Source: Alphaproteobacteria bacterium
GTDB lineage: Bacteria > Pseudomonadota > Alphaproteobacteria > Rs-D84
Direction: 5' to 3'
DNA: 44,666 bases
Assembly (NCBI GenBank): GCA_029059055.1
Contig: JAIDWS010000010.1
Location: 1-44,666, forward strand
Shown: positions 27,734 to 35,673 of the stretch, piece after piece
Layout of the letters: the number at the start of each line of letters is the position of its first letter
Numbering within the stretch: position 1 is the first letter of the stretch
Translations under genes and position numbers: made by a program
Notes under the pieces: model-generated
Told to the model about the DNA's origin: nothing
Database searches by the model: none
The model's input: only the letters and a program-made list of their open reading frames with translations

Positions 27734-28243
27734 TTATTTGTAATAACACGGTGATGTATATTCATAGTCACCGCTGCTGTCGTTTCCGGCGGTGGCATAA
27801 CATCCGGTTACCACTGTTGTGCCAGCGGCGCTGGTACTGACATCCCCATCGCCAATTAGAACAGTGCTTTTCCCAGGACATACGGTACAGTTTTTATTCT
27901 GGCCATAATATCCCGCCGCGCATCTGTATTCGCATGCCAATCCATTACAGCGCGTTTGATAACGGGAAATGGTGGTTATTGACCCCTGGGGCCATCCCCA
28001 ATCCGTCATCCCCTTGCATTCATCGGCACATTGCAATGTGACCGGCGGGTCAATTGTACCCAAACACAAATCATTGCACCCAACCGGACATTTGCGGCAC
28101 GATTCCGCAGTGACCGTTTCATACATCCCGGTTGATTGATTCAATTGTTCGCAACACTGCACTATAAACGCTGCCGCATCATATGTTCCCCACCCCAGAC
28201 AACACACCGCCCCAACCGCGTATCCGACATATTTCTTTGCCAT
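27734..28243 (-). CDS. Secreted cysteine-rich protein (paralogue 4)
   Basis: A 169-residue protein. The ATG at 28243 is chosen because the product then starts with a short signal-like segment (MAKKYVGYAVGAVCCLGWGTYDAAA); the upstream extension in frame is not signal-like. The mature chain has CRKCPVGCNDLCLG, then CEYRCAAGYYGQNKNCTVCPG and a C-terminal TVVTGCYATAGNDSSGDYEY ending CYYK, the shared family block. Upstream lies the AATCCAAAGG-type motif (complement 28331-28346), not the structured RNA. Only a weak GGTGG serves as Shine-Dalgarno. Function unknown. Confidence 0.8.
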   Translation of the reverse strand: MAKKYVGYAVGAVCCLGWGTYDAAAFIVQCCEQLNQSTGMYETVTAESCRKCPVGCNDLCLGTIDPPVTLQCADECKGMTDWGWPQGSITTISRYQTRCNGLACEYRCAAGYYGQNKNCTVCPGKSTVLIGDGDVSTSAAGTTVVTGCYATAGNDSSGDYEYTSPCYYK

Positions 28244-28277
28244 GTAAACCACCGTTTGTTTTCGGCAATTTTTGGTG

Positions 28278-28307
28278 TTGACACAGGGCGGAATTCCGGG
28301 ATAAAAT
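28278..28307 (+). promoter_or_regulatory. Candidate plus-strand promoter in the Cys-rich intergenic region
   Basis: TTGACA (28278-28283), 18-bp spacer, TAAAAT (28302-28307). A hairpin with T-rich tail (28402-28431) lies downstream, so a transcript of about 115 nt antisense to the 5' region of paralogue 4 is possible. The 28244-28433 stretch holds no gene. Confidence 0.35.
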
Positions 28308-28330
28308 GAAATCAAATAACGCAGTAGGAA

Positions 28331-28346
28331 AACGGTCCTTTGAATC
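28331..28346 (-). promoter_or_regulatory. AATCCAAAGG-type motif before Cys-rich paralogue 4
   Basis: Minus strand reads GATTCAAAGGACCGTT, similar to the motifs at 24703-24720 and complement 37678-37695, each facing a Cys-rich gene. Confidence 0.35.
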
Positions 28347-28433
28347 AGGCACCCCTTTTGGGTTTATAACCAATTGTTTTAACAAGCAAATCTATAAAAA
28401 ACGGGGGGATTTATTCCCGCTGTTTTTATTTTA

Positions 28434-28462
28434 TTGTTTTTCGGTCACCAATTTTTTATAAT
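28434..28462 (+). promoter_or_regulatory. Promoter of RNA element copy III
   Basis: TTGTTT (28434-28439), 17-bp spacer, TATAAT (28457-28462), with the predicted start near 28469. Confidence 0.75.
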
Positions 28463-28468
28463 CCGTTT

Positions 28469-28668
28469 GAATTCATAGGGATATGGGTTCAGGGACATAA
28501 GAAATCCCATAGTATATCTGCGTACGATTTCGTGCGCTGCATCCATTACCCCGCATTGTCGGGGGGCCGTCAGCTATACAACAGGCTTCGTCCAAAGGCT
28601 GGCGGGGTCATCTATATACTATGATTTTCTTAACTCCCCGACCACCAAATCCTTGGTGGTTTTGTTTA
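28469..28668 (+). ncRNA. Structured RNA element copy III, leader of the Cys-rich gene at 28688-29086
   Basis: 5' hairpin CATA-GGGA-TATG, then GGTTCAGGGAC. Rod strands pair as AAGAAAT (28499-28505) with ATTTTCTT (28624-28631) and ATAGTATAT (28509-28517) with ATATACTAT (28614-28622). Internal hairpins are GCGTACG/CGTGCGC and CCCCG/CGGGG, and the arm GCCGTCAGC/GCTGGCGGG encloses the conserved core CAGCTATACAACAG (28571-28584) and AAAGGCTG (28594-28601). The terminator is ACCACCAA/TTGGTGGT (28641-28660) plus TTTG-TTT. AACTCC (28632-28637) complements the downstream Shine-Dalgarno GGAGTT (28677-28682). Class unknown. Confidence 0.75.
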
Positions 28669-28687
28669 CTGAATAAGGAGTTAGAAA

Positions 28688-29086
28688 ATGCAAAAAACAA
28701 CAACCGCAATCATTGCGTTGTTTTTATTCACACCAACCGCATTTGGTGCCATCAACCCCGGCTGTAACTTTATGGATTTGGCCGACTGTAACAGTCAAAC
28801 CAACTTTGCTTGGGTAACAATAATCGGCAAAAATTATATGGGCTATTGCGGAATGACGGCCGACTATGACGCATGCGATTGCGTACGCGACACCAAAAAC
28901 TGCACCAAATACCGGTGTGCGGGCGGGACATACGGCACAAACCAATCCTGTACGTCATGTCCATCTGGCGGTACATCTGCCGACAACAGCACCGCCATCA
29001 CATCATGTTATATCCCATCGGGAACCGCGTTCAGCGACACCAGTGGCACAGGTACATATACCCAAAATTGTTATTATCAAACCTGA
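28688..29086 (+). CDS. Secreted cysteine-rich protein (paralogue 5, short)
   Basis: A 132-residue protein, the shortest of the family here. AAGGAG lies 7 nt upstream, and the product has a signal peptide (MQKTTTAIIALFLFTPTAFG, then Ala). The mature chain shows CNFMDLADC, CDCVRDTKNC, YRCAGGTYGTNQSCTSCPSG and the shared C-terminus ITSCYIPSGTAFSDTSGTG...CYYQT. The first Cys-rich half of longer paralogues is reduced. It follows structured RNA copy III, which could control both readthrough and translation. A bidirectional terminator separates it from fabF. Confidence 0.85.
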   Translation: MQKTTTAIIALFLFTPTAFGAINPGCNFMDLADCNSQTNFAWVTIIGKNYMGYCGMTADYDACDCVRDTKNCTKYRCAGGTYGTNQSCTSCPSGGTSADNSTAITSCYIPSGTAFSDTSGTGTYTQNCYYQT

Positions 29087-29091
29087 ACAAA

Positions 29092-29113
29092 AAATCCCCC
29101 ATTCGGGGGATTT
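29092..29113. terminator. Bidirectional terminator
   Basis: Stem AAATCCCCC/GGGGGATTT with flanking A/T runs between the convergent Cys-rich gene and fabF. Confidence 0.85.
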
Positions 29114-29114
29114 T

Positions 29115-30368
29115 TTATTTTTCAACCTTTTTCAGAACCAGGCTGGCGTTTGTGCCACCAAACCCGAACGAATTACTGATGGCGACATCAACCTTGCGCT
29201 TTTTCGCCACATTCGGCACCAGGTCGAAATTGCCAACTTCATCTTCTGGGTCATTCAAATTGATGGTCGGCGGAACAATCCCGTCGCGAATGGCCAATGT
29301 ACAGAAAATGGCTTCGACGGCACCGGCGGCACCCAACAGATGCCCCGTCATGGATTTTGTCGATGACATTGACACCGGCATATCGGCAAACAAAGTCTTG
29401 ACCGCGGTCAATTCACCCATATCGCCCAGCCCTGTCGACGTCCCGTGGGCATTGACATAATCAACGTCCGACGGTTGCAAACCGGCATCACGCAGGGCGG
29501 CCTTCATGGCACGCATGCCACCTTCGCCACCGGGCGCGGGGGCCGTGATATGATATGCGTCACCGGACATGCCGTAACCGGCCACTTCGGCATAGATTTT
29601 GGCGCCGCGCGCAACCGCGTGTTCATATTCTTCCAGAACCAATACGCCCGCACCTTCGGCCATGATAAATCCATCACGTGTTTTGTCCCACGGACGGGAT
29701 GCGGTTTCCGGTGTGTCGTTGCGCGTGGACAATGCCTTCATCGCGGAAAATCCCGCCAATCCGGTGCGACCAATCGCGCCTTCGGATCCGCCGCAAATCA
29801 TGATGTCGGCATCGCCGTGTTGAATTAAACGCGCACCTTCGCCGATGGAATGGGCGCCCGATGCACATGCCGTTACGATGGAAATATTGGGACCTTTGAA
29901 CCCATATTTAATTGATACATGGCCGGCGGTCATGTTAATAATCGCCTTGGGGATAAAGAACGGGCTGATGCGACGGGGGCCGCCTTCGCGCAGTTCGATG
30001 CAATTGTCATAAATGGTGTTCAACCCACCGATACCCCCACCGATGGAAACGCCAACGCGTTCTTTGTCACCGGCATAATCTTCCAATCCGGCATCTTTGA
30101 CCGCTTCGACTGCGGCGACAACGCCGTACAAAATAGCCTTGTCCATTTTACGCTGGTCGCGGGGGTCAACCGCAACGTCCGGATTATACTGACCCGCGTC
30201 TGTACCGCGCACGGGTACACCACCAATTTGCGATGCCAAATCCGATACATCAAATTCTTCGATTTTACGTACACCAGATTTTCCGGCAATGATATTTTTC
30301 CAGGCGTATTCCACCCCGGTCCCAACCGGCGATACAATACCCATACCTGTAATAACGACTCTTTTCAT
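29115..30368 (-). CDS. fabF: Beta-ketoacyl-ACP synthase II
   Basis: A 417-residue condensing enzyme of type II fatty acid synthesis that extends acyl-ACP with malonyl-ACP. The nucleophilic Cys is in VTACASGAHS, and the two histidines are in NAHGTSTGLGD and MTGHLLGAAGA. Two tandem ATG codons occur (30371 and 30368); the second is 7 nt from AAAGGA and is chosen. acpP lies 146 bp upstream with a hairpin-terminator between, which may lower fabF relative to acpP. Confidence 0.96.
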   Translation of the reverse strand: MKRVVITGMGIVSPVGTGVEYAWKNIIAGKSGVRKIEEFDVSDLASQIGGVPVRGTDAGQYNPDVAVDPRDQRKMDKAILYGVVAAVEAVKDAGLEDYAGDKERVGVSIGGGIGGLNTIYDNCIELREGGPRRISPFFIPKAIINMTAGHVSIKYGFKGPNISIVTACASGAHSIGEGARLIQHGDADIMICGGSEGAIGRTGLAGFSAMKALSTRNDTPETASRPWDKTRDGFIMAEGAGVLVLEEYEHAVARGAKIYAEVAGYGMSGDAYHITAPAPGGEGGMRAMKAALRDAGLQPSDVDYVNAHGTSTGLGDMGELTAVKTLFADMPVSMSSTKSMTGHLLGAAGAVEAIFCTLAIRDGIVPPTINLNDPEDEVGNFDLVPNVAKKRKVDVAISNSFGFGGTNASLVLKKVEK

Positions 30369-30445
30369 CATTTTTCCTTTCAAAAGGTTTACAAATACGT
30401 TTGTATATTCACCCTATCATAAACCTTTTAAATCACGAAATACAG

Positions 30446-30481
30446 AAAAAAATCCGTCAACAACATGATTGCAACGGATTT
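30446..30481 (-). terminator. Terminator or attenuator between acpP and fabF
   Basis: Minus-strand stem AAATCCGT/ACGGATTT with a 16-nt loop and a T-run, 34 nt after the acpP stop and before fabF. It would give excess acpP transcript. Confidence 0.65.
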
Positions 30482-30514
30482 TCGTGATATCATAAAAAAT
30501 ACAGACACCCAGAA

Positions 30515-30748
30515 TTATTTCTTGTGCGCGTCGATGTATTTAACCGCATCACCCACGGTCAGCAATTTGCCCGCTTCTTCGTCCGGGATGGTGATATCGA
30601 ATTCTTTTTCAACTTCCATAACGAATTCAACAACGTCCAAAGAATCCGCGCCCAAGTCGTTCACGAAAGAAGCAGTTTCAGTCACTTTTTCTTCGGCGAC
30701 ACCCAACTTGTCCGCTACAATCTTTTTTACTTTTTCGAAAGTTGTCAT
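30515..30748 (-). CDS. acpP: Acyl carrier protein
   Basis: A 77-residue acidic carrier protein for fatty acid synthesis. The phosphopantetheine Ser is in [12 protein letters not shown]. Full length, with AAAGGA 6 nt upstream. Two promoters lie just upstream (30805-30833 and 30837-30866). Confidence 0.98.
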   Translation of the reverse strand: MTTFEKVKKIVADKLGVAEEKVTETASFVNDLGADSLDVVEFVMEVEKEFDITIPDEEAGKLLTVGDAVKYIDAHKK

Positions 30749-30804
30749 TTTTTATCCTTTGTTTCAGTTAACTTTCTGGCCACCGTGGTGGCGTCATTAC
30801 TGAT

Positions 30805-30833
30805 AAACTATCATTTTATGGGCATAGTGTCAA
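30805..30833 (-). promoter_or_regulatory. acpP promoter P1
   Basis: Minus strand TTGACA (30828-30833), 17-bp spacer, TAGTTT (30805-30810). Confidence 0.6.
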
Positions 30834-30836
30834 GAA

Positions 30837-30866
30837 ATTATAACAAACCATAACAAAACTTGACAA
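30837..30866 (-). promoter_or_regulatory. acpP promoter P2
   Basis: Minus strand TTGTCA (30861-30866), 18-bp spacer, TATAAT (30837-30842), directly upstream of P1. Confidence 0.6.
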
Positions 30867-30877
30867 AACGTTTTTAT

Positions 30878-31885
30878 TTACATTTGGCTGAAAACATCAT
30901 CCAACAACCGGTTCATATTGTCACGCATATCGTCTTTGTCCGATGCCCACACCACACGCCGCATCAAGAATTTATGCACATCATCCATGGTCAAATTTTC
31001 AATCCCCGCCGCCGCCGCCACACGCCGCCACGCACACCGCGGGTCTGTCAAATGACGCCCACCACGACCGGGAAAAACCCATTCGCCATCCGATTGGGGT
31101 AAATCCTGTAACAGCACCGTCGCCCGGTCCGCCAATGGCATATTGCCCCACATATAATGATTGAAATCCAAATCATGCCAGCGCATTGCAAATATTTTTG
31201 ATTTCGGCGCAAACCCGTATATCAACATCATAAATGCCGCGCGCAAATTGGTATCTGGTTCCGTCCCAATTGCCGCCACCAACCGATGCAATCCCGCGCG
31301 GGTTAACGGCCGGGCGCGACGATTTTGTGCAACCTTGGGCACGGGGGTGACCGGATTGGTTTTTAAATACCCTTCTTCGATGGCGAATTTAAAAATGCTT
31401 TGCAGTAATTCGTGCATGCGACCCGAAATGGCCGGACCGGAAATTTGTCCCAACACATTCGCAATGTCATCCGATGTAATGTCGGTGACAATGCGCGGAA
31501 ACAATTGAACCAAATGACGATTAATTGCACGCACCAATTTTTCACGTGCCATGTCCACACGCCGCACCCGGCGAACCATATATAAATCGACCAATTTTTT
31601 AAATTCGATTTTATTGCGCCGGATTTTTGGTTTCTGGGCGGCGGTGCGCAAAATTTCCGCAACGCGACCACGTGCATCTTCGATATCAATATCGGGATAA
31701 TTTCCGATAATAATTCTTTTGTCGCGCCCGCCGACGCGTTTGCGGACAAAGAACGTTTTTACACCACGGCTGGTCACATACATCCGCAGGCGCGGTTCCG
31801 ATAAATCCTGGACCACATCAAATCCGGTGTTCGGCGCCGGCAGATTGTCCAGAATATACGGATTAAAAAAGAATTGATGCGCCAC
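30878..31885 (-). CDS. Degenerate tyrosine recombinase (integrase)-like protein
   Basis: A 335-residue protein with the domain order of phage-type integrases: an N-terminal arm-binding domain (about 25-95, with RLRMYVTSRGVKTFFVRKRVG and IIIGNYPDIDIEDAR), a helical core-binding domain (about 105-200), and a C-terminal catalytic-like domain. The catalytic residues are not intact. The first Arg position in the usual TGxRxxE motif reads YGFAPKSKIFAM. The usual HxLRRT block reads HKFLMRRVVW. No C-terminal Tyr nucleophile is visible. It is therefore probably not an active recombinase; a DNA-binding role is possible. The reading frame is intact, so it may be conserved rather than decaying. It has no flanking attachment repeats that I can see. 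Confidence 0.7.
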   Translation of the reverse strand: MAHQFFFNPYILDNLPAPNTGFDVVQDLSEPRLRMYVTSRGVKTFFVRKRVGGRDKRIIIGNYPDIDIEDARGRVAEILRTAAQKPKIRRNKIEFKKLVDLYMVRRVRRVDMAREKLVRAINRHLVQLFPRIVTDITSDDIANVLGQISGPAISGRMHELLQSIFKFAIEEGYLKTNPVTPVPKVAQNRRARPLTRAGLHRLVAAIGTEPDTNLRAAFMMLIYGFAPKSKIFAMRWHDLDFNHYMWGNMPLADRATVLLQDLPQSDGEWVFPGRGGRHLTDPRCAWRRVAAAAGIENLTMDDVHKFLMRRVVWASDKDDMRDNMNRLLDDVFSQM

Positions 31886-31903
31886 GGATTCCCCCTGTGG
31901 TTT

Positions 31904-32335
31904 TTATTTTGTTTGCGTTTTTGCCCCCTGCAAAAATGCGCGACGCGCGGCACGTGCGGCGACATATTTATCCCACGCACGAACGCATTCCTGGTTCCGG
32001 GCAAAGCATGCACAACCTGTTTCCGCACATGCCCCATTCCCGATTTCATGACCAAAATGTTTGCAATACGACACGAAAAAGACCGGTTCCACATTGCACG
32101 AATCGTTTAAGTTGCGAATCCACGTATAACCGGCATGAACACATGTCGTGGGTCGTGATGCCCCCTGAACGTCCGCCGCCCAGAAATTACCCAAATTGGC
32201 TGTCACCGCCGCTACATTATTCGTATATTCATCGTGCAACTGTCTGCATTCACGGCCCAAACGGCGATATTCACGCATATAATCGCCCAACGCATAAAAT
32301 TTTTGTTTCAGATTTTGAAAAACAGTCATTTTCAT
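31904..32335 (-). CDS. Small cysteine-rich protein of unknown function
   Basis: A 143-residue protein, AAAGG 7 nt before the start. It has no signal peptide. A basic, tyrosine-rich N-terminal helix (KQKFYALGDYMREYRRLGRECRQL) is followed by a Cys/His segment (CVHAGYTWIR, CNVEPVFFVSYCKHFGHE, ACAETGCACFARNQEC) that could bind a metal, and a basic C-terminal helix. I do not recognise a family. It lies 18 bp upstream of the integrase-like gene on the same strand and may be co-transcribed with it. Confidence 0.65.
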   Translation of the reverse strand: MKMTVFQNLKQKFYALGDYMREYRRLGRECRQLHDEYTNNVAAVTANLGNFWAADVQGASRPTTCVHAGYTWIRNLNDSCNVEPVFFVSYCKHFGHEIGNGACAETGCACFARNQECVRAWDKYVAARAARRAFLQGAKTQTK

Positions 32336-32357
32336 TTTATTGCCTTTGTTTTATTTT

Positions 32358-34148
32358 TTATACTTTCAAAGCATTGATAAATGCCGATTGCGGAATTTCA
32401 ACATTGCCAAACGACCGCAGGCGTTTTTTTCCCTCTTTCTGTTTCTCCAACAATTTTCTTTTGCGCGTGATGTCCCCACCATAACATTTTGCAGTTACGT
32501 CTTTGCGGAATGCCGCGATGGTTTCACGGGCGATAATCTTGCCACCGATTGCCGCTTGCAGTGGAATTTTAAATTGGTGCCGGGGGATTAAATCCTTTAA
32601 CTTTTCAACAATTTGGCGACCACGTTTTTCGGCGGCACTGCGATGGCACATAAAAGACAGCGGTTCAACGTTTTCTTCGTTAACCAAGATGGATACTTTG
32701 ACCAAATCGGATGCTTCGTATCCCTGTAACACATAATCGAATGACGCGTATCCCGACGATATGGATTTAACCCGGTCATAGAAATCAAATACAATTTCCG
32801 CCAACGGCAACCGATAAACCAAGACCGCGCGATTACCGACATAAGAAATGTTTTCCTGGACCCCGCGACGTTCCGCGCACAGCCCCATAATCCCCCCCAT
32901 GTATTTGTCGGGCATCATGATTGTGGCGCGCACCCACGGTTCTTCGATCATGGCGATTTTGGTCGGGTCCGGCATGTCGGCGGGATTTTCCAAATCCACA
33001 ACATCGCCGTCACGCAGATGCAGACGATACAGCACACTGGGGACGGTATTAATCAGGTTTAAATTAAATTCACGCGTTAACCGTTCGCTGATGATTTCCA
33101 TATGCAACAGCCCCAGAAATCCGCATCGCAATCCAAATCCCAGCGCACTGGATTTTTCAGTTGTGAACATGAACGACGCATCGTTCAGGGCCAATTTTTC
33201 CGCGCCTTCGCGGAATGCGGGGTAATCATCGGCTTCGACCGGAAAGAAAGATGAAAACACCACCGGCACAGACGGCTTAAAACCCGGCAACGGCTGGGCG
33301 CCGGTCGCACGCGCATCGGTGATGGTGTCACCAACCTTGCAATCATGAATGGTTTTCATCCCCGTGATAATAAACCCGATTTCACCGGTTTCCAATCCGT
33401 CGGTATTGACCATTTTGGGTGTAAAGTATCCGATTTTATCGACAACATATTCCGCGCCGGTGGCCATAAATTTAATTTTTTGGCCGCGGGATAATTTTCC
33501 GTCAACAACACGGACCAGCACCACCACCCCCAAATACGAATCGTACCACGAATCGACCAACAACGCACGTGTCGGCGCGTTTTCATCGCCGCGCGGGGCC
33601 GGTAATTTGGCCACAATTTCTTCCAGTAATTCGGGAACGCCCGCCCCTGTTTTGCCCGACACCGCCAGCGCATCGTTGGCATCCAGTCCGATAACATCCG
33701 CAATTTGTTCACGCGTGGCGGCAACATCACTGGACGGCAAATCAATCTTGTTCAAAACGGGCAACATTTCCAAATCGTTGTCCAATGCCAAATACGCGTT
33801 CGCCAATGTCTGGGCCTGGACCCCCTGGGTCGCGTCGACCAAGACCAATGCCCCTTCGCATGCGGCCAAACTGCGTGATACTTCGTACGAAAAATCAACG
33901 TGACCCGGCGTATCCATCAAATTCAACTGATACGTTTCACCGTTTTTCGCCGTGTAATTCAATCGTACGGTCTGGGCCTTAATCGTAATACCGCGTTCCC
34001 GTTCAATATCCATGGAATCCAGGACCTGGGCCTTCATCTCGCGCGATTGCAGACCGCCGGTATATTCAATCAATCGATCCGACAGCGTCGATTTACCGTG
34101 GTCGATATGTGCAACAATGGAAAAATTTCGAATATGCTTTTGACTCAT
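32358..34148 (-). CDS. lepA: Elongation factor 4 (LepA)
   Basis: A 596-residue ribosome-associated GTPase, normal family length. The ATG at 34148 gives [26 protein letters not shown]; an upstream GTG at 34175 is rejected. It has G-domain motifs [15 protein letters not shown] and [10 protein letters not shown], and the C-terminal LepA-specific domain ([23 protein letters not shown]). No strong Shine-Dalgarno is visible. It is downstream of the GNAT gene and rbfA on the same strand. Confidence 0.97.
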   Translation of the reverse strand: MSQKHIRNFSIVAHIDHGKSTLSDRLIEYTGGLQSREMKAQVLDSMDIERERGITIKAQTVRLNYTAKNGETYQLNLMDTPGHVDFSYEVSRSLAACEGALVLVDATQGVQAQTLANAYLALDNDLEMLPVLNKIDLPSSDVAATREQIADVIGLDANDALAVSGKTGAGVPELLEEIVAKLPAPRGDENAPTRALLVDSWYDSYLGVVVLVRVVDGKLSRGQKIKFMATGAEYVVDKIGYFTPKMVNTDGLETGEIGFIITGMKTIHDCKVGDTITDARATGAQPLPGFKPSVPVVFSSFFPVEADDYPAFREGAEKLALNDASFMFTTEKSSALGFGLRCGFLGLLHMEIISERLTREFNLNLINTVPSVLYRLHLRDGDVVDLENPADMPDPTKIAMIEEPWVRATIMMPDKYMGGIMGLCAERRGVQENISYVGNRAVLVYRLPLAEIVFDFYDRVKSISSGYASFDYVLQGYEASDLVKVSILVNEENVEPLSFMCHRSAAEKRGRQIVEKLKDLIPRHQFKIPLQAAIGGKIIARETIAAFRKDVTAKCYGGDITRKRKLLEKQKEGKKRLRSFGNVEIPQSAFINALKV

Positions 34149-34201
34149 GCGGCAATGATACACCAGTATTTCCACCGTCGCAAGGTGATTTTATATAAAT
34201 C

Positions 34202-34648
34202 TTACAAAGATTTTTGCATGCGCCCCATCCGATTCGCATCCACCAGGTTAAATCCATGTTTTTGATAAAACCCCAGGGCCTGTTTCGTCATACGCGATTG
34301 CAGCATCATTTGATTAACACCGTTACTGCGCGCATAATCGGCATACGCATCCAGCAACCGCGCCCCGATTCCCATGCGCTGGTACCGGCCGCTGATGTAC
34401 AGATGGTCGACATGGGCCGCCCTGACATTGGGTGCATCCCAGCCCACAACCCCCAGGCGCCCCTTTACAAAGCCCAGAACATTTTCATTCTGGCGACAAA
34501 CGAACATCGGATGTTTGGAATGATTGACTTCGTGTTGAACGGAATAATAGAAATTTTCGGCATCACCCATAAATTCGCTGACGATGTAATAACAATCCAA
34601 CAACAGCGAATCGTTGATATGAAAAACCTGTTCAATACGAATGTCCAT
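34202..34648 (-). CDS. GNAT-family N-acetyltransferase
   Basis: A 148-residue protein with the acetyl-CoA-binding motif A around YISGRYQRMGIGARLLDAYADYARSNG (Q/R-x-x-G-x-G/A type). Substrate not known. AAGGA lies 9 nt before the start, overlapping the end of rbfA; the 6-bp gap suggests one transcript with rbfA. Confidence 0.88.
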   Translation of the reverse strand: MDIRIEQVFHINDSLLLDCYYIVSEFMGDAENFYYSVQHEVNHSKHPMFVCRQNENVLGFVKGRLGVVGWDAPNVRAAHVDHLYISGRYQRMGIGARLLDAYADYARSNGVNQMMLQSRMTKQALGFYQKHGFNLVDANRMGRMQKSL

Positions 34649-34654
34649 TTTACA

Positions 34655-35005
34655 TTAATCCTTAATCTGGTTCAGCAATTGGTCAATGCGCGCCGCCCGT
34701 TCCAATGTATCGTCATATGCGAATCGGATATCCGGCACGTATTTTTGGTCGATACGCTGGGCCAATTCAAATCGCACCGCACGCGTGACATCGTCCAACC
34801 GCCGCTGCACAGCATCCAGATTTTCATGGCGCGAATAATAAAACAATCGAACAAACTGCAACCCGCCGTGCGCCACCGCCCCGACCAACGACACCCCGGC
34901 AATCAGGTCATCATCCCCATAATTATCACGCAAAATTTCCGCCACCAATGTTTGGACTTTGCTGGCGATGCGTTCACCGCGGTTTGAATTCATCTGTTTT
35001 TTCAT
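34655..35005 (-). CDS. rbfA: Ribosome-binding factor A
   Basis: A 116-residue KH-fold protein that helps mature the 16S rRNA 5' end and supports growth in the cold. RGERIASKVQTLVAEILRDNYGDDD and the VPDIRFAYDDTLERAARIDQLLNQ C-terminus match RbfA. It is usually beside infB/truB, but here it heads a group with a GNAT gene and lepA. Confidence 0.9.
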   Translation of the reverse strand: MKKQMNSNRGERIASKVQTLVAEILRDNYGDDDLIAGVSLVGAVAHGGLQFVRLFYYSRHENLDAVQRRLDDVTRAVRFELAQRIDQKYVPDIRFAYDDTLERAARIDQLLNQIKD

Positions 35006-35035
35006 CGAAATGCCTGCTGCTGTTAATATTTATGA

Positions 35036-35064
35036 TTGTAAATTAGCAGACATTTCAGTACAAT
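35036..35064 (+). promoter_or_regulatory. Promoter of the YqaA-like gene
   Basis: TTGTAA (35036-35041), 17-bp spacer, TACAAT (35059-35064), 36 bp before the start codon. Confidence 0.5.
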
Positions 35065-35100
35065 CAAGTAAATTCCGCAGAATTTGGGGACCGTATATCA

Positions 35101-35673
35101 ATGAAGCTTGTAGACGCCATATTACAGAAATCAGGACATCCGGCATACGCATGGGTGGTTTTTTTTCTGACATTTTGTGAATCGGTATTTCTGTTCATTC
35201 CACCCGAAGTATTCATGACACCGGCCATCATCGCAGACCGGCGGCGCGCAATGCCGATTACGATTGCGGCGGCGTTGGGGTCATTGGTTGGGGGCGCGGC
35301 GGCGTATATGATTGGATTGTGGCTGTTCGATTCGGTTGGGGTCTGGCTGATTCAGAATTTTGCCAGCATGGAAAAATTCGCCCTGGCCCAGGATATGTTT
35401 GTCCGGCATGGCCTGTTTATCATATTCTTGACGGCGGTGACGCCCATCCCATATAAATTAATGGCCATTTGCGCCGGTTTTATGGGCTTCCCGGCATTGG
35501 TCTTTTTGGGAATATCGGCCATCTTTCGCACGGCGCGATTTGCGTTGGTCGGATTTTTACTGTGGCGATTCCAAGAACAGGCCAACGCCATTGTCAAAAA
35601 ATACTTTTGGCCGTTGACGGTCGCCGCCATTACGGTAACCGCCATTGGACTGTGCATTATTTTATCGCTATAA
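35101..35673 (+). CDS. YqaA/DedA-family membrane protein (VTT domain)
   Basis: A 190-residue inner-membrane protein with five or so hydrophobic segments. The N-terminal motif FCESVFLFIPPEVFMTPAII and the GSLVGGAAAYMIGLWLFD and FLTAVTPIPYKLMAICAGF segments are typical of the YqaA/DedA (SNARE-associated, VTT) group, which act as lipid scramblases or flippases. The specific lipid is unknown. The 3' end overlaps the convergent glycosyltransferase gene by 17 bp. Confidence 0.85.
   Translation: MKLVDAILQKSGHPAYAWVVFFLTFCESVFLFIPPEVFMTPAIIADRRRAMPITIAAALGSLVGGAAAYMIGLWLFDSVGVWLIQNFASMEKFALAQDMFVRHGLFIIFLTAVTPIPYKLMAICAGFMGFPALVFLGISAIFRTARFALVGFLLWRFQEQANAIVKKYFWPLTVAAITVTAIGLCIILSL

Noticed and set aside
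28469..28668. Assigning the RNA element to 6S, SRP, RNase P or tmRNA
   Set aside because: The SRP tetraloop motif, the RNase P core and the tmRNA tag or tRNA-like ends are not visible. The rod shape alone is not enough to call 6S RNA, so it remains an alternative only.
32358..34175. An N-terminally extended LepA starting at GTG 34175
   Set aside because: The added residues are not found in the family, and the internal ATG at 34148 gives the standard start and length.
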